Origin: Poa pratensis
Lineage: Eukaryota > Streptophyta > Magnoliopsida > Poales > Poaceae
Reading direction: 5' to 3'
DNA length: 64,000 nucleotides
NCBI GenBank assembly: GCA_947311845.1
Contig: CAMZMU010000041.1
Coordinates: 136,490,542-136,554,541 of the forward strand
Shown here: piece after piece, positions 33,254 to 44,750 of the stretch
Layout: each line of letters opens with the position of its first letter
Numbering within the stretch: the first letter of the stretch is position 1
Notes under the pieces: generated by a model
The model's database searches: none
Seen by the model: the letters and a program-made list of their open reading frames with translations, nothing else
Told to the model about the DNA's origin: nothing
Position numbers and translations under genes: made by a program

Positions 33254-33563
33254 GGGCCCACCTGGCGCCCTCTGGTGCCTCCTCGAGTCGCCCTTTCGCC
33301 TATAAATTGTCTTCGTCCCGAAAATCTTCGATACCCGATCATATTTTCCAGAAAACATCCGAGGCCGCCGTCGTCGCCAACTCTAGATCGGGTGGGTTCT
33401 GAAACTCTTCCCGGCACCCTGCCGAAGGGGGGAGATCGTCACCGGAGGCATCTACATCACCATGCCTGCCTCCGGAGTGATGCGTGAGTAGTCCACCACG
33501 GAACTACGGGTCTATGGCAGTAGCTAGATGGTTGTCTCTCTCTTATACTCCATTATTTAGATC

Positions 33564-33913
33564 CATCAAACCCAAGTAGCTAAAAATTCGTTTAGACTAG
33601 AGATACTCATATTTGCGTCAACCCAACTAGAAAAATATTTTTTGCATTGCACCAAAACATCATAAGAGCAATGAATTGGAAACAGTTTGTCGAAATTGCA
33701 TTTTTTCATTGTGTGTCTCCTCGGTTTAAATTGAAATAAGGAAGTGAATTAGTTATATTGTTAAAGTGATAATATCGATTATGTAACATCAACATATAGA
33801 TACAGACTTACTTTTTAAAAATCCCGAAAGAGCATGCATGAAAAAGATTCATTGAAAACTCTTCGTGATCATGTCGTGCTATTCAAAAGGATAGGCAAAC
33901 TTCATCAGAAACT
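33564..33913. repeat. Repeat beta, copy 2
   Basis: Counterpart of 27141-27498. Confidence 0.85.
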
Positions 33914-34465
33914 CCCTATTGTATGATTTTGGCATAAATTGAGATGATTGCAACACACATATATACATCTGCACTAAACCACATGCGTGAACCCAACCAT
34001 TCCGCTCTCAAATGGATTCTGCCGCCGGACGGGCCAGTATTGGTTAACGTTGATACTCACCAGCGGCCGGAGGAGCCGCCATGCGATGGCGGGTGGTCGG
34101 GTGAGCAGCCAGGCGGTGACGGCCGCGGCGTGAAAGCGGCCGGCCGAACAGCGCCGTCGTGCATGGTCATCCCTGGTCCAGTCGAGGCGGCGGCCGGGAG
34201 GATGCGGTTGCAGTTTTGATTTTTTTTGCCAGTTTTGATTTTTTTTAATTGGACGGACAAGTGGGTCCAGTCCAGCTCAGCAAATTGACGAAATTCCTGC
34301 CACGTCAGCTCCGACAAATGGGTCCCACCTGTCAGATTCAGAGACAATTTGCGATCAGTATTTTTAGTGAACGGGAAGCAAAATCTTGCGGGTATTTGCT
34401 ACAAAAATGAAAAGTCGCGGTTTTTCAGCATTTGGCACCAAAGTCGCGGTTTTATGCTAATCACT
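33914..34465. other. Intergenic stretch
   Basis: A GC-rich patch at 34020-34210 is followed by T-rich sequence with a short direct repeat (ccagttttgatttttttt, twice, near 34210-34245). No gene recognised. Confidence 0.35.
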
Positions 34466-34659
34466 CCCTAAAATGGGTATAGTATACTGACCCGAAGGAT
34501 CACAGTTTTGAAGTGTGAACCAGATACGAAAACACTATGCATCTCTCTGATGTATCCATGGTGGCTCACTCAAAATAAGGTCGACCTTTCATGTTGATCA
34601 TGTGGGTTTGTGCATTCGTAAATCTGCTCAAGAATTCAAGATGTTCTTTATAAAGGAAC
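34466..34659. repeat. Repeat gamma, copy 2
   Basis: Counterpart of 31013-31218. Confidence 0.85.
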
Positions 34660-35542
34660 AATCAAGCAGGGAGATGACAAACCAAATCGACCGAGGCAGG
34701 ATATACAAAAAAAATCAATATTAACGGTAGCTTCATGTTGATCATGTGGACTACGCCGACGCCTACGGGTGCCTCTTCCTTCCCGGAGGCGTGGTCTTGG
34801 TCCCAAACGTACCTTCCTCTCCTTCGGTGGCGGGGGAACACTAGGTCTGGTGCTTCAGGTGAGGCGGCGTCGTTCTCTTCTTGAAAACGTCATCTTGGTT
34901 ACCTGAGGCGCTGCCGGTGTTGGCTGCCGCCCAGAGCAGGGCCTCTGGAGCGTGTCCTTGAAAACAGATCAAAGGAGTTTGCAAGATCGATATGAATTTC
35001 TGTGAGATTAAGGATATAGTTTTCTGAATTTTACTTCTTTTCTATTAATTATTGTCCTCGGGGCTGTAATAAAGTGGCTGACCCCTCTCGCGTTCCATGG
35101 TGCGAAGCTGGTCCTTGAGCCCCAAGCCTTATGGGCAGGTCGGGTGCGTACCTTTGCCCATGTAGGTGTTTTTTTACCCTTCTTCCTGTTTCAGCACTAG
35201 TATCTTCGAGGAGCGCGCGTAGCGCGTTTGGTCAGGCCCAACAGTGGCTGGCTGACTCGCCCGAGTTCGACTCCCACTGGGAGCGAATTTCCGGTGCCTC
35301 GCCGCAGCTACACTATTCACTGAACACTGTAGCTCCACTGTTCATTAGGGACAGTGCAATAAATCTTAATTGCCTCTCAACGTCCATGTGCCACAGGCGA
35401 GGTCGACGTGCTCGTCGGTCACCGAAGCACTGGTCTTCGGATAAGTCTCTCAGGACGTGTTAAGAGATATAGGATGTAGGTCTAGGTTAGACACATAGGT
35501 AGGGTGTGCGTGTGGTGTGTGTATGTGGTATGTGTTCCTGTG
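34660..35542. other. Intergenic stretch
   Basis: No gene recognised. A tRNA-B-box-like gagttcgactccc occurs at about 35261 but without a tRNA fold. Confidence 0.35.
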
Positions 35543-35543
35543 G

Positions 35544-36345
35544 GCGTGTTTGGATGCTCGCATCAAAATTCAGCCTTTTGCATTCGTGGCCCAGTTGAGC
35601 CTGGCTCAAGAGAAACGTGGGCTGAGCCAACATCTGCAGTATGTTTGATTGCCCACAATGTGCTAGCCAGGCCCGTTTGGCTAGATGCAACATTTCGTGC
35701 ACCCGGTGTTTGGTTGCCCACTAAAAGCCCATGCGGTTAAAGACAATACACTCAAACATGCTGCAAATCCTTATATACCTACAATACGCAAGATCTACTC
35801 AAATACGGTCGTCCAAATAAAAACTCACAACATGAAAGTTGTGCGGAATGTTGAGATCTGACCAGACGTCAAAGGGTTTCTCAAATGGTCGACCGAGTAC
35901 GAAGAAATTGACAAAATTCGTCCAAAAATGTTCAAAAGGGAACTTCGAAAATCGGAAGCTACGTTCAACGAAACTCGAAACCGAGCACGGGAATGGAACC
36001 CCCTCGTCGACGCGCACATAGTTGATGTTTAACATTTTTCGAATCGACTTACATATGTGTAGATCCGAGGCGTGCTTAGTGGAGGAGTTTAGGAGGAGGA
36101 GAGAGAAGATTAGAAGCGTACAACTCGACCACCCCTGGGCCAATCTTGCAGCGAACAATGCCCAAAATGTACTGCGCGAGGGTGGATCTGGAGAAACGGC
36201 CGAATCGGCCATTCCTCTCGGGCCTGATCTAGGGGTGCTTTAAAGTACCGTGCTCGTGCAGGTACGACGAACGGGGCAGGGAAACAAACACCCGAAAAAG
36301 AGTAGAAACGCCACGTTCCAGCAGCTCGTGACCTACCAAACACGC
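35544..36345. mobile_element. Possible TIR element (ggcgtgtttgg ends)
   Basis: ggcgtgtttgg at 35544 is matched by its complement ccaaacacgcc ending at 36345. These termini are common in grass MITEs. No clear target duplication was found and the rest of the ends do not pair well. Confidence 0.3.
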
Positions 36346-36852
36346 CATATGTGTCTGATCAGATGCTACAACTTATATACTCAGAGAGGCCTAAAAAAAA
36401 CACTAGTATCTTCCATTGGATGCAGCCGTGGCGCTCCACCTCCTCAACAGAAATGGCCAAAAGGATCGCTTCGCCTCCACGTAGTATAGGCTGCCTCACC
36501 GCCCAAACCCGAATCCCCGTTCCACGCGCACACACACACGTCTCTCATCGCCTCGCCTTTCCCACTCTCTCCTACCGTCGCACGCACGCACTCGGCAGTC
36601 GGCACCCACACTCCCTTTACTTAACTCCAAAGGACCCAACACAAATCTTCCTCTGCTGAACCTGATCTTCTCCCGTTTACGCGCCACGCCCAACGCACGA
36701 CACGGAGTGAGCTGAGCAGAGATCTCTCCCCACTCCCGCCGCAAATCCCTCTGCGCCTCCCGCCTCCTCACGACCGCCTCGAGCGACGCCGGCCACGAGC
36801 TCCATGCCATCCTAGCGCCCTCCCACCGCCCGATTAAAACCCCCCAATTATC
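36346..36852 (+). promoter_or_regulatory. Upstream region and 5' UTR of the exchanger gene
   Basis: The C-rich, G-poor sequence from about 36480 to 36850 has the look of a grass 5' UTR and core promoter. No unambiguous TATA box was found. Confidence 0.4.
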
Positions 36853-38577
36853 ATGGTGTTCACGCGCAGGCGGCGCGTGTACAATGCCGCCGTCCCGAGC
36901 GCCTGCTTCCTGCTCCTCCTCGTCCTCATCGCCGCCTTCCTCCTCCTATCCTCCTGCCACCACCCCGCCGCCGCGCACCACGTCCTCAAGGCCATAACAA
37001 CCCGTGCCTCCTACCCGTCCCCTTCCCACGGCAAGGAGCAGGGCAACTGCCAGGACCTCCAGGCCCTCGACGGCGTGGAGGCCCGGTGCGCCTACATCCG
37101 CTCCCACACCCCCTGCGCCACGGCCGGGTACATCGACTACCTCCGCCTCTTCTACTGCGGCTTCGGCGCCGGCGCCCCGCCGGCCGTCGGGTACGCCGCG
37201 TTCCTGTTCTGGCTCCTCGTCCTCTTCTACCTGCTCGGCGACACCGCCTCCGAGTACTTCTGCGCCTCCCTCGAGGGCCTCTCCGCCGCGCTGCGCCTCC
37301 CGCCCGCCGTGGCCGGGGTCACGCTCCTCTCACTCGGCAACGGCGCGCCCGACGTCTTCGCCAGCGTCGTCTCCTTCGCCGCCGGCGACGGCGGCGGGGT
37401 CGGGCTCAACAGCGCCCTCGGCGGCGCGCTCTTCGTGTCCACCGTCGTCGCCGGGGTCGTCGCGCTCGCCGCCGGGTCACGGAGCGAGGGCGGGGCCGTC
37501 GTGGAGCTGCGCGGCTTCGTGCGCGACCTCTGCTTCCTCTTCTTCGCGCTCTGCTTCCTCGTCGGCGTCCTCGTCACCGGCACCATCACCGTCTGGGTCG
37601 CCGCGTCCTTCGTCTCGCTCTACGCCGCATACGTCCTGCTCGTCTGGACGTCCCAGTGCTGCGCCGCCGACCCGGTTAAGCCGCCGCACCCCGACCTCGC
37701 GGCGCCGCTGCTCCTCGAAGACGACGTCCCGCCGCTGCCGTCCTACTCATCCACGAAGACGGCGCCTAGCTGCTCCCCAGCAATGACATGTCTGCATTGC
37801 GTGCTGTACGTTGCCAGCATGCCGCTGTACCTCCCGCGCCGGCTCACCATCCCGGACATCGCGGGGCACCGCTGGCACAAGCCCATCGCCGTGGCCTCCG
37901 CCGCGCTGGCGCCCGTCCTCGTCGCCGCGACCTGGACCTCGCACAGCCCGGCCGCCGCCACGCTCGACCACGGCCACAACCTCGCCATCCTCCTCGCCAG
38001 CGCCTTCCTCGGCCTCCTCCTCGCCGCGCTCGCCGCGGCCACCACGGACGCCGCCGCCCCTCCCCGCGGGCGCCGGCGCCGCGTGCCGTGGCTGGCCGCG
38101 GGGTTCCTGATGAGCGTGCTGTGGGCCTACACGCTGGCGCGCGAGCTGGTGGCCCTGCTCGTGGCCATCGGGTACATGGTCGGCGTGAAGTCGAGCGTGC
38201 TGGGCGTGACGGTGCTGGCGTGGGGGGACTCGCTGGGCGACCTAGTGTCGAACGTGGCCATGGCGACGCACGCCGGGCCCGGCGGCGCGCAGACGGCGGT
38301 GTCGGCCTGCTACGCGGGCCCGCTGTTCAACACGGTGGTCGGGCTCGGGCTGTCGCTGGCGCTTGCGGCGGGCGCGCAGTACCCGACCCCGTTCACGCTC
38401 CCGGCGGACGGGGCGGTGTACGAGACGGTGGGGTTCCTGTTCGTCGGGCTGGCGTGGGCGCTGGTGGTGGTGCCGGCCAGGGGGATGCGGCTGGACCGGG
38501 TCTACGGGGTGGGGCTCATCGCCATCTACCTCGCCTTCTTCGGCATCCGCGTCCTCGACAGCCTCGGCCTCTGGTAG
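36853..38577 (+). CDS. CCX: Cation/calcium exchanger (CCX-type, NCKX-like), intronless
   Basis: A single uninterrupted ORF of 574 codons, from ATG at 36853 to TAG at 38575-38577. The protein is a multi-span membrane antiporter of the Ca2+/cation superfamily, exchanging monovalent cations against Ca2+ or Na+/K+ at an endomembrane or the plasma membrane (family knowledge). Residues about 14-33 form an N-terminal hydrophobic segment. A Cys-rich loop follows (CQDL, RCAYIRSHTPC at about 65-90). The first alpha repeat has GNGAPDVFAS starting at residue 162; the second has GVTVLAWGDSLGD starting at 451. These two repeats carry the ion-binding Asp and Asn residues. The lumenal Cys-containing loop and the length fit plant CCX rather than vacuolar CAX. 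GC content and G/C-ending codons are extreme, as is usual for intronless grass genes. Ion selectivity cannot be read from sequence. Confidence 0.95.
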   Translation: MVFTRRRRVYNAAVPSACFLLLLVLIAAFLLLSSCHHPAAAHHVLKAITTRASYPSPSHGKEQGNCQDLQALDGVEARCAYIRSHTPCATAGYIDYLRLFYCGFGAGAPPAVGYAAFLFWLLVLFYLLGDTASEYFCASLEGLSAALRLPPAVAGVTLLSLGNGAPDVFASVVSFAAGDGGGVGLNSALGGALFVSTVVAGVVALAAGSRSEGGAVVELRGFVRDLCFLFFALCFLVGVLVTGTITVWVAASFVSLYAAYVLLVWTSQCCAADPVKPPHPDLAAPLLLEDDVPPLPSYSSTKTAPSCSPAMTCLHCVLYVASMPLYLPRRLTIPDIAGHRWHKPIAVASAALAPVLVAATWTSHSPAAATLDHGHNLAILLASAFLGLLLAALAAATTDAAAPPRGRRRRVPWLAAGFLMSVLWAYTLARELVALLVAIGYMVGVKSSVLGVTVLAWGDSLGDLVSNVAMATHAGPGGAQTAVSACYAGPLFNTVVGLGLSLALAAGAQYPTPFTLPADGAVYETVGFLFVGLAWALVVVPARGMRLDRVYGVGLIAIYLAFFGIRVLDSLGLW

Positions 38578-39036
38578 CCCGTCAATGGCGGCCACTGATT
38601 GTACGTACGTAGCGCTAATGGTGGAACTGATGATGGAGGATGATACATAGGGAGTAGATCAGATGGTGTACAGTAGTAGAAGCACGCGATGCCTGGTAAT
38701 ACTGCTAGGATTAGCGGATTTTAGTTGATGTAAAATTGCTCATTGTTTTTGGTTGGTATCCAGTTAGTTACACTCCACGTCACCAGGAAATGAATACAAG
38801 CTCGGGTATCAATCTGGATTGATTGCGTGACCCAAGTTAGCTCGACGTTGCGATCGAACGGCAACGAATTGGCGGACCACGTTTCTTAAGATGCTACGAG
38901 GTGTAGGTGGGCGATCGATCTCCTCTGGACGATGGTTAATGAGAGGATTACGAAGTACGCCGCTCGCTATCCTTTGTCTATCTAATACAGTAGTTGGCAC
39001 ATCTTCTCCTCCGAATGTCTAGTGTATCGTTGGTAA
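38578..39036. other. 3' flank of the exchanger gene
   Basis: Contains the 3' UTR (38578 to about 38790). Nothing else recognised. Confidence 0.4.
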
Positions 39037-40915
39037 CTCAGCCAACTCCAACGGCCCCCGAATTAGTCACGAAAAGTGTCACTCTTGGTTCGTTTGGGCG
39101 GTCCACGACATAAGGAGGATCATGTCCGTCCACGGTCCGTTTAGACTGGGGTGTACCCAACGGCCGCCCCCATTTGGTCCCGAGAGATTCATAGTTCGCA
39201 CAATCAATTTAAATCAAATAATGGAGAGAAGATGAGCATGAATATGGAGCAAAGAAATGTCAATGCTATCTTTTTTTTAATCACGATTCGGTTTCTCTTA
39301 GATTTGGTGTTTCTTTCCCACAGTCCGGTGGATCTCAAAGTTGGATAAGGAAATGATTGGTGACTACTGGTTTTTCTTGGTGAGTCCACATATGCTCAGC
39401 CAAATATTTCTAAAGTTGATCGTGGGTATCTGGATCATGGATCTCGTGATGCACGAGGAAATATTGCTGAAACGTTGACGGTCCAGGCGCGTGATCAATC
39501 AGTTCCCCTTGAAATTGCCACCATTGGTCATAGATATTGTCCTCACGCTCATCCTCAACTATCACATGTTGTGCATGATCACACAAACGGTAATCACCTC
39601 CCACATCGTCTCGTTGCTCCATGTTCTGGCAGGGTGCCTACCAATAGCCCGACGAGATTGGAGCACACCAAATGATCGTTCACATCCTTCCTACCAGCCT
39701 CTTGTTGTTCAGCAAACCTACGATTTTCCTCTCCTTCAGGATTGCGAATTGTCTTCACAAATGTAGACCACGGAGAGTAGATGCCATCGGCTTGATAATA
39801 TCCCTTGGTGTACAGGTGGTCATTGACATGAAAGTTGATCACCGGAGAATTGCCCTCAGCAAACCTAGAGAATACCGGAGAACTCTGAATCATGTTGATA
39901 TCATTGTAAGAACTTGCCATGCCGAGAAAAGAGTGACAAATCCAGAGATTTTGAGATGCCACTTCTTCAAATATGATTGTGCACTCTCCAATATGTCCTT
40001 TGTACTGCCCCTGCCAAGCGAAATGACATCTCTTCCACTCACAATCTATGAAACAAGCATTCCAGGAAAACCTCTGGTCTCGTTGATCGAAAACAGGCGG
40101 ACAGTGTCGGCAAGATTTGGTTCTCCTAAAAACTTTGGGCCAAACACCTAAACCATGCAATATGTGCGGGAGAAGTGCATTCTCGTTGTGGTTATGGATG
40201 AGGGTTGTCGCGACCAACCAAAGATCGGTATCATCGTCGGATGAATCGTCCGAAGTATCGATGAAATAGAAATAGAAGAAGTCATCCACGCAACAAAAGA
40301 GAAGAGGGTCGCCATACCTGGCCTCGGCTAGGCAAAACGTCGAACAACTTGCGGGCGTAGCAGTTCGCCGGTGAGGCCGAACCAACGGCGGCCTATTTTG
40401 CAGTTGTCCTGCCAGATTGGGAAGGGCACCTGCGAAACCACTTGTTCCCGTTGCGTCGGCATGTGGTATTGGGCGGTGGCGACGGTGCCTAGCACTGGCC
40501 GTCGTGGGTCGAGATGGGACGGTGGCTAGGATGTTACGGGCTTCCTGTCGTCAAAAAGATCCGGGATGCCGACGTGTAGGCCAGCAGCGTCTGCCGCGGA
40601 TTGAGAGGGGATGGGCAAGAATGTCGTGGGTGACCGGCGGGGGGGGGGGGGGGGGGGGGGGGGGTGGGGGAGGAGTGGCTCTAGGTTGGTGACGGGGGTT
40701 TGTATGGCTGTCTGCTGGGCTCGGGGAGGACAAGTCGGACGCCGATTGCTAGTCCGCTCCACCCCAAACACGGATCAAACTTGGACCCGCAATAGAGCGA
40801 AACAGACAAGTATGTGAATCCTTATCCATTTGCGGAGGACCGTTGGACCCTTTATCCACGCGGACACGATCAGACACACAATGTCCGTTTGCAGGGGCCG
40901 TCGGAGATCCCTGAG
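39037..40915 (-). mobile_element. PIF/Harbinger element, copy A (degenerate)
   Basis: The body carries a decayed PIF/Harbinger transposase on the minus strand. Weak terminal inverted repeats are visible at 39037 (ctcagccaactccaacggcc) and at about 40893-40915 (complement of ctcagggatctccgacggcc). A clean TWA target duplication was not found, so borders are approximate. A run of 26 G lies at 40639-40664. Confidence 0.65.
39410..40130 (-). pseudogene. PIF/Harbinger transposase, copy A
   Basis: Recognisable DDE nuclease segments in order on the minus strand: a DCEWKRC-AWQGQYKGH region (first acidic residue, with neighbouring residues missing), FLGMASSYNDIN (second Asp), YQADGIYSPW, and RKDV, after which the frame is lost near 39674. 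The third acidic residue therefore falls in another frame. Non-functional as it stands. Confidence 0.85.
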
Positions 40916-42553
40916 TTTGCTAATTGGCCCGGTCGTCGTCCCTAGGACCTCCCGTATTGACCTCACCCACAAAATCTAGGACGACACCATACGAAAGTCT
41001 TGTTGGTAGGACTAATCGACATTCCTCAACTCATTTTGGCCAATTCCTTCCTTCTCTTGTTCATAAACTAAACAAGACTTGCCATGTTGCACTACAAAAA
41101 TAAGTTGCCGGAATCTCTCTCTCTCGTCCTAGAATTAATCAAGCATGCCTTAAATGTCAGTTCTTCAGCATCAGCATTCTACTGTACTAAAATTATGACA
41201 CAAAGTGGCGTCCGTACTCCGATCATGCTTTCGGTCCCGTTTGTTTATTCGCCTGTAACGCGCTTACGAGGGAATGAATAAGCTTGGGTGCCGGTCTTTT
41301 TTTGACACATCCAACTCCCACGTATATTCACCGAACATCCACATACAGAGTATATAGATCGAAAAAACAAGGAAGAATAACAATACGAGGAGGGATCCGA
41401 GCTAGAAACGAGAGCCGCAGCTCCGCCGGCGATGAAAACGAAGGCCAGCAACCACCTTACCACTGCTGGGCACATTCAAACCCTTGAGAGACGCCGCCTA
41501 GCCTGCCCGCCGCGCCGCGACGGGCCTCTTGTCGATGAACACGCAGTGCAGACGCCCCCTGGCACCGCTTCCCCGCTTTGCCTCGGCCGCCATCGAATCC
41601 GCCGCTGGAAGAAGCCGTGGAACCCGTCCAGCCCTGGACGAGCGAGAAGTCTCCAGCGCCACCGCACCGCAGCCGCTGGAGAAGAAGGCCGCGCACGGCA
41701 GATCCAAGGATCCGCGAGCACGGCGAGGGCGACGACCGCGCAACGAAGCTCCACCGGAGCTCCACCGCCGGAGAGGAAGGACGCCGCCGCCAAAAACCCA
41801 CGACCGCACCACCGCCTCCACAGCACCGCCAGCGGGAGCCCACACACCCTACTCTATGTACACGAAGGGATCCGGGGATCCCCCACCCTCCCGCCGCCGG
41901 AGCGGACGGGGGGAGAGAGATCCCACGGATCCGCGTCGGCGAGAGCGCAGCGGCAGGAGGGTGGGGATCCCCGGATGGACGTGCCGGTCCTACTCCTCCT
42001 CCACGCGGTAGCGCAGGACCGTCGACATCGCTTTCTACTGTATAAACAAGCACGATCGATGGTGGAACGGGTAACGGTTCTTTCCTTGTCTGGCGACTAA
42101 TCGGGAATCTCGATTAACTAAGCATATATAGTATCTGCTGCAATTGTCCAACAAAGGACGAAGAAGAAGCAGCAAAGTATCTGCTGCCTTTCTTTTTCCT
42201 GAGGGTTAATTATGTCTCGGTCTCGCACTGGTCTCGGCTCTAATCTTCTTCTCTGGGCGGGTGACTCGATCAGGCTAGATCAATCGGTCAAGTTGGCGCC
42301 GAGCTTTCCCATCTGTTGATGATAGATTAGCAGCATCTCTGAGATGGAAATAGTGGATTGTGGGTCGACGTTGAGTTGACTCTCGCGAAAGGACACGGCG
42401 AGGATCTCTCCTTTCCTTGGTTGGATATTTTTTTTGCGAGTTGGTTAATTCGCACGTCGCCGTCCGACAGCAACTGGGAAAAACAATCACACGGTGAATG
42501 TATCAAGCTTTCACGCGCTCGCACGGGTTTATCCGCAGTTAGACACGTCGTAA
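40916..42553. other. Intergenic stretch, GC-rich in the middle
   Basis: A GC-rich block at 41400-42060 has long overlapping ORFs on both strands (up to 222 codons), but composition is Arg/Pro/Gly-rich in every frame and nothing resembles a known protein. It may be a transposon untranslated region. Confidence 0.35.
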
Positions 42554-42907
42554 GGATGACTCCAACGGGGCGACAGACGCGCGTTTGGTCCGCGTTTTGT
42601 CCGTTTGCGTCAGGGAACGGACGCGGGCGTTCGGTCCATGTCCACCCCTTTCCGGCCACTGGACTCAACGGGCCAACGCATTGAGTCCGTCCGGGCAAGA
42701 TTTTTGATCATTTTCGGACAGGGTTTTTGATGGATCACATTGCAAGCAAAATAATACATTATAACAAAACATATAGCAATCCAAATACTACAATACAAAT
42801 AATACAATCTAAATAGTTATTACAATCCAAATAGTTCGGCAAATAATACAAATTATTTCACAATGCATAGTCTTACAAACCAAATAAATATAAAGACCAA
42901 TAGTTCA

Positions 42908-43400
42908 TCAAATGGAACTACTGGTTACCGTAGTGCTGCCAGACAAGCTCCACCAAATCATTTTGGAGCCGAAGATGAGACAACTTCTCACGAATATCAC
43001 GGTGTAAGTTGAGCAACTGAGCAAATGTGGACGGTCCCTGGGGCTCAACCAACTGACCTGAAACTGCCATGCCTGATCATGCATGCTTTCGTCGCGTTCA
43101 TCCCCCACGATCATGTTGTGCATGATCACACAAGCAGTCATCACCTCCCATAGTTGGTCCTTGTCCCGTGTCCTAGCAGGGTGGCGAACAATAGCCCATC
43201 GTGACTGTAGGGCACCGAATGCACGCTCCACATCCTTTCTAGCACTCTCTTGTTCCTTGGCGAACCTCTTCTTCTTCTCATCATCGGGATTGGAGATGGT
43301 CTCGATAAATTTAGTCCATGTAGGGTAAATCCCATCAGCGAGATAGTAAGGCTTGTCATACTCGTGACCATTGATCTCATAGGTCACCTGGGTGCCAGGC
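42908..43400 (-). pseudogene. PIF/Harbinger transposase, copy B, C-terminal fragment
   Basis: The frame from 43387 reads from the INGHEY region through YYLADGIYPTW and RKDVERAFGALQ (third acidic residue intact) to CVIMHNMIVGDERD. These are PIF/Harbinger nuclease hallmarks. It is cut off from its N-terminal half by the gypsy insertion at 43405. Confidence 0.9.
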
Positions 43401-43404
43401 CATT

Positions 43405-43900
43405 TGACAAGGGGTTAACTCATCAAATCCCATGGTTAAGGACCTAGGATTGAGATTATGGGGAGAGAACGTGGTAGTACTGTTATTTTCATCGGCTGAC
43501 AAGCAGAGGCAAAGATTTACACAGGTTCAGGCCCCTCGGGTGGAGGTAAAGACCCTACTTCCTGCTTGTCTGGTATTGATTATGTGAGATTATGCGATTA
43601 CAGTGAAGCTCCGGCGAGATGTTGATCTCGCTAGGGCTTTTAGTGGTTCGAGTATGGCTTGTCCAGATCGGCGCCCCTCCCAGCCTTTAAATAGGCTGGG
43701 TCTCGGGAGTTCGTAACCGACCTGGTTTACATGTAAGGAAAGTCCTAACCGACTATGACTATGTCTAAATCTTGGAGGGTACTCCATCTTCTTTGGGCCT
43801 CCTGTCTTGGGATTCGAGCAGGCTCTTCGTGATTGGGCCTCAGTCGTTACGTGCACCAGATACCCTCATGGTAGGGTACCCGAGATGTATATCCATGTCA
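43405..43900 (-). repeat. 3' LTR of gypsy element
   Basis: 496 bp; preceded on the minus strand by the purine tract ctcgggggct at about 43902-43912. Confidence 0.95.
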
Positions 43901-44477
43901 GTAGCCCCCGAGTACTTGTCTAACTCGAAGAATCGGGCATGGACTCTTTCGTAAGTGCACGTCGTATGCTTTGTATTATAATTGGAATTTCTGTATGAAT
44001 AACACATGTTGGTTATGTCGAGTATCTCATCGACTGTGGTTTTTGCTTATGATGATCAAGGGATAATAGTTTAGCAGACCCAGTACACTCGACGGATCGA
44101 GACTGGTTAACTACACATTCGGTTAAAACCTTGCTAGTTTTCAATCAAACTCGAGTCACCAGACTCGAATCTGGAACAAACTGGTCAGATTCGACTAGGC
44201 CGCGAAGGTCTTATTGAGTCGATCTGCAGTATAGATTTGAATTTTACCCGACGTGTCCGTCGGAATTTTTCATCATGTCTGCTGAGACGGAAAGTATAAG
44301 GATTGACGTTGCTGGAACGGTCCTTAGCCCAGCTCGAAAGTTCGGCGGATCTTACCATTGCACTATGTGTGCAGCATCCGAGGTATTTGCGGCGGACGCA
44401 ACTCGGGAATGTTTCGAGTATGATTTTGTATATGAACTTAGTCGAGCCTTTTGTCGGCTGACACTTTGTCGTTGTTC

Positions 44478-44750
44478 TATCGGGTGCGCGAAAGCGCTCC
44501 CGATGGGAGTGGCCCCCGAGATTATGCTTTATTGCTTGCAATGGAGGATAATCTCAGATCTTTTTTACGCTGCATATGTTAATCGAAGAAAATTTTGCCG
44601 TAATTCTATCGGGAGCACGACAGTGCTCCCGATGGGAGTAGCCCCCGAGATTATGCTGTATTGCTTGTAATGGAGGATAATCTGAAAATCATTTTATCTT
44701 GAGCATCTTCAGTCAAAGAATTTTTTGATATGCTCCCGATGGGAGTAATA
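44478..44750. repeat. Tandem duplication with hairpin near 3' LTR of gypsy
   Basis: The segment from ctatcggg to ggaggataatct occurs at about 44477-44553 and about 44606-44683, and a third partial copy (gctcccgatgggagtaat) lies at about 44730. Each contains the imperfect palindrome atcgggagcac / gtgctcccgat. Confidence 0.8.

Larger units (their letters stand above)
32199..33555 (+). mobile_element. Degenerate gypsy-type LTR (solo or truncated) hosting a Cassandra element
   Basis: It starts tcatacgtctcaaacgtatc, one or two changes from the TGATACGTCTCCAACGTATC start shared by abundant Triticeae gypsy LTRs (recalled). A TATA-like ctataaatt lies at about 33300, and the sequence around 33430-33540 (catctacatcaccatgcc, gtgatgcgtgagtag) matches the downstream part of such LTRs. 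No internal retrotransposon domain adjoins it, so it is a solo or truncated LTR. Right border approximate. Confidence 0.6.

Noticed and set aside
35240..35285. Possible tRNA or SINE head (gagttcgactccc)
   Set aside because: Only a B-box-like stretch; no A box at the right distance and no cloverleaf, no target duplication seen.
37004..38612. Long plus-strand ORFs in the other two frames over the exchanger gene
   Set aside because: They are frame shadows of the very GC-rich 574-codon gene; their Arg/Ala/Pro/Ser composition is typical of shifted GC3-rich codons.
41432..42100. 222-codon plus-strand and 198-codon minus-strand ORFs
   Set aside because: Mutually overlapping, low-complexity Arg/Pro/Gly composition, no recognisable motif or splice structure.
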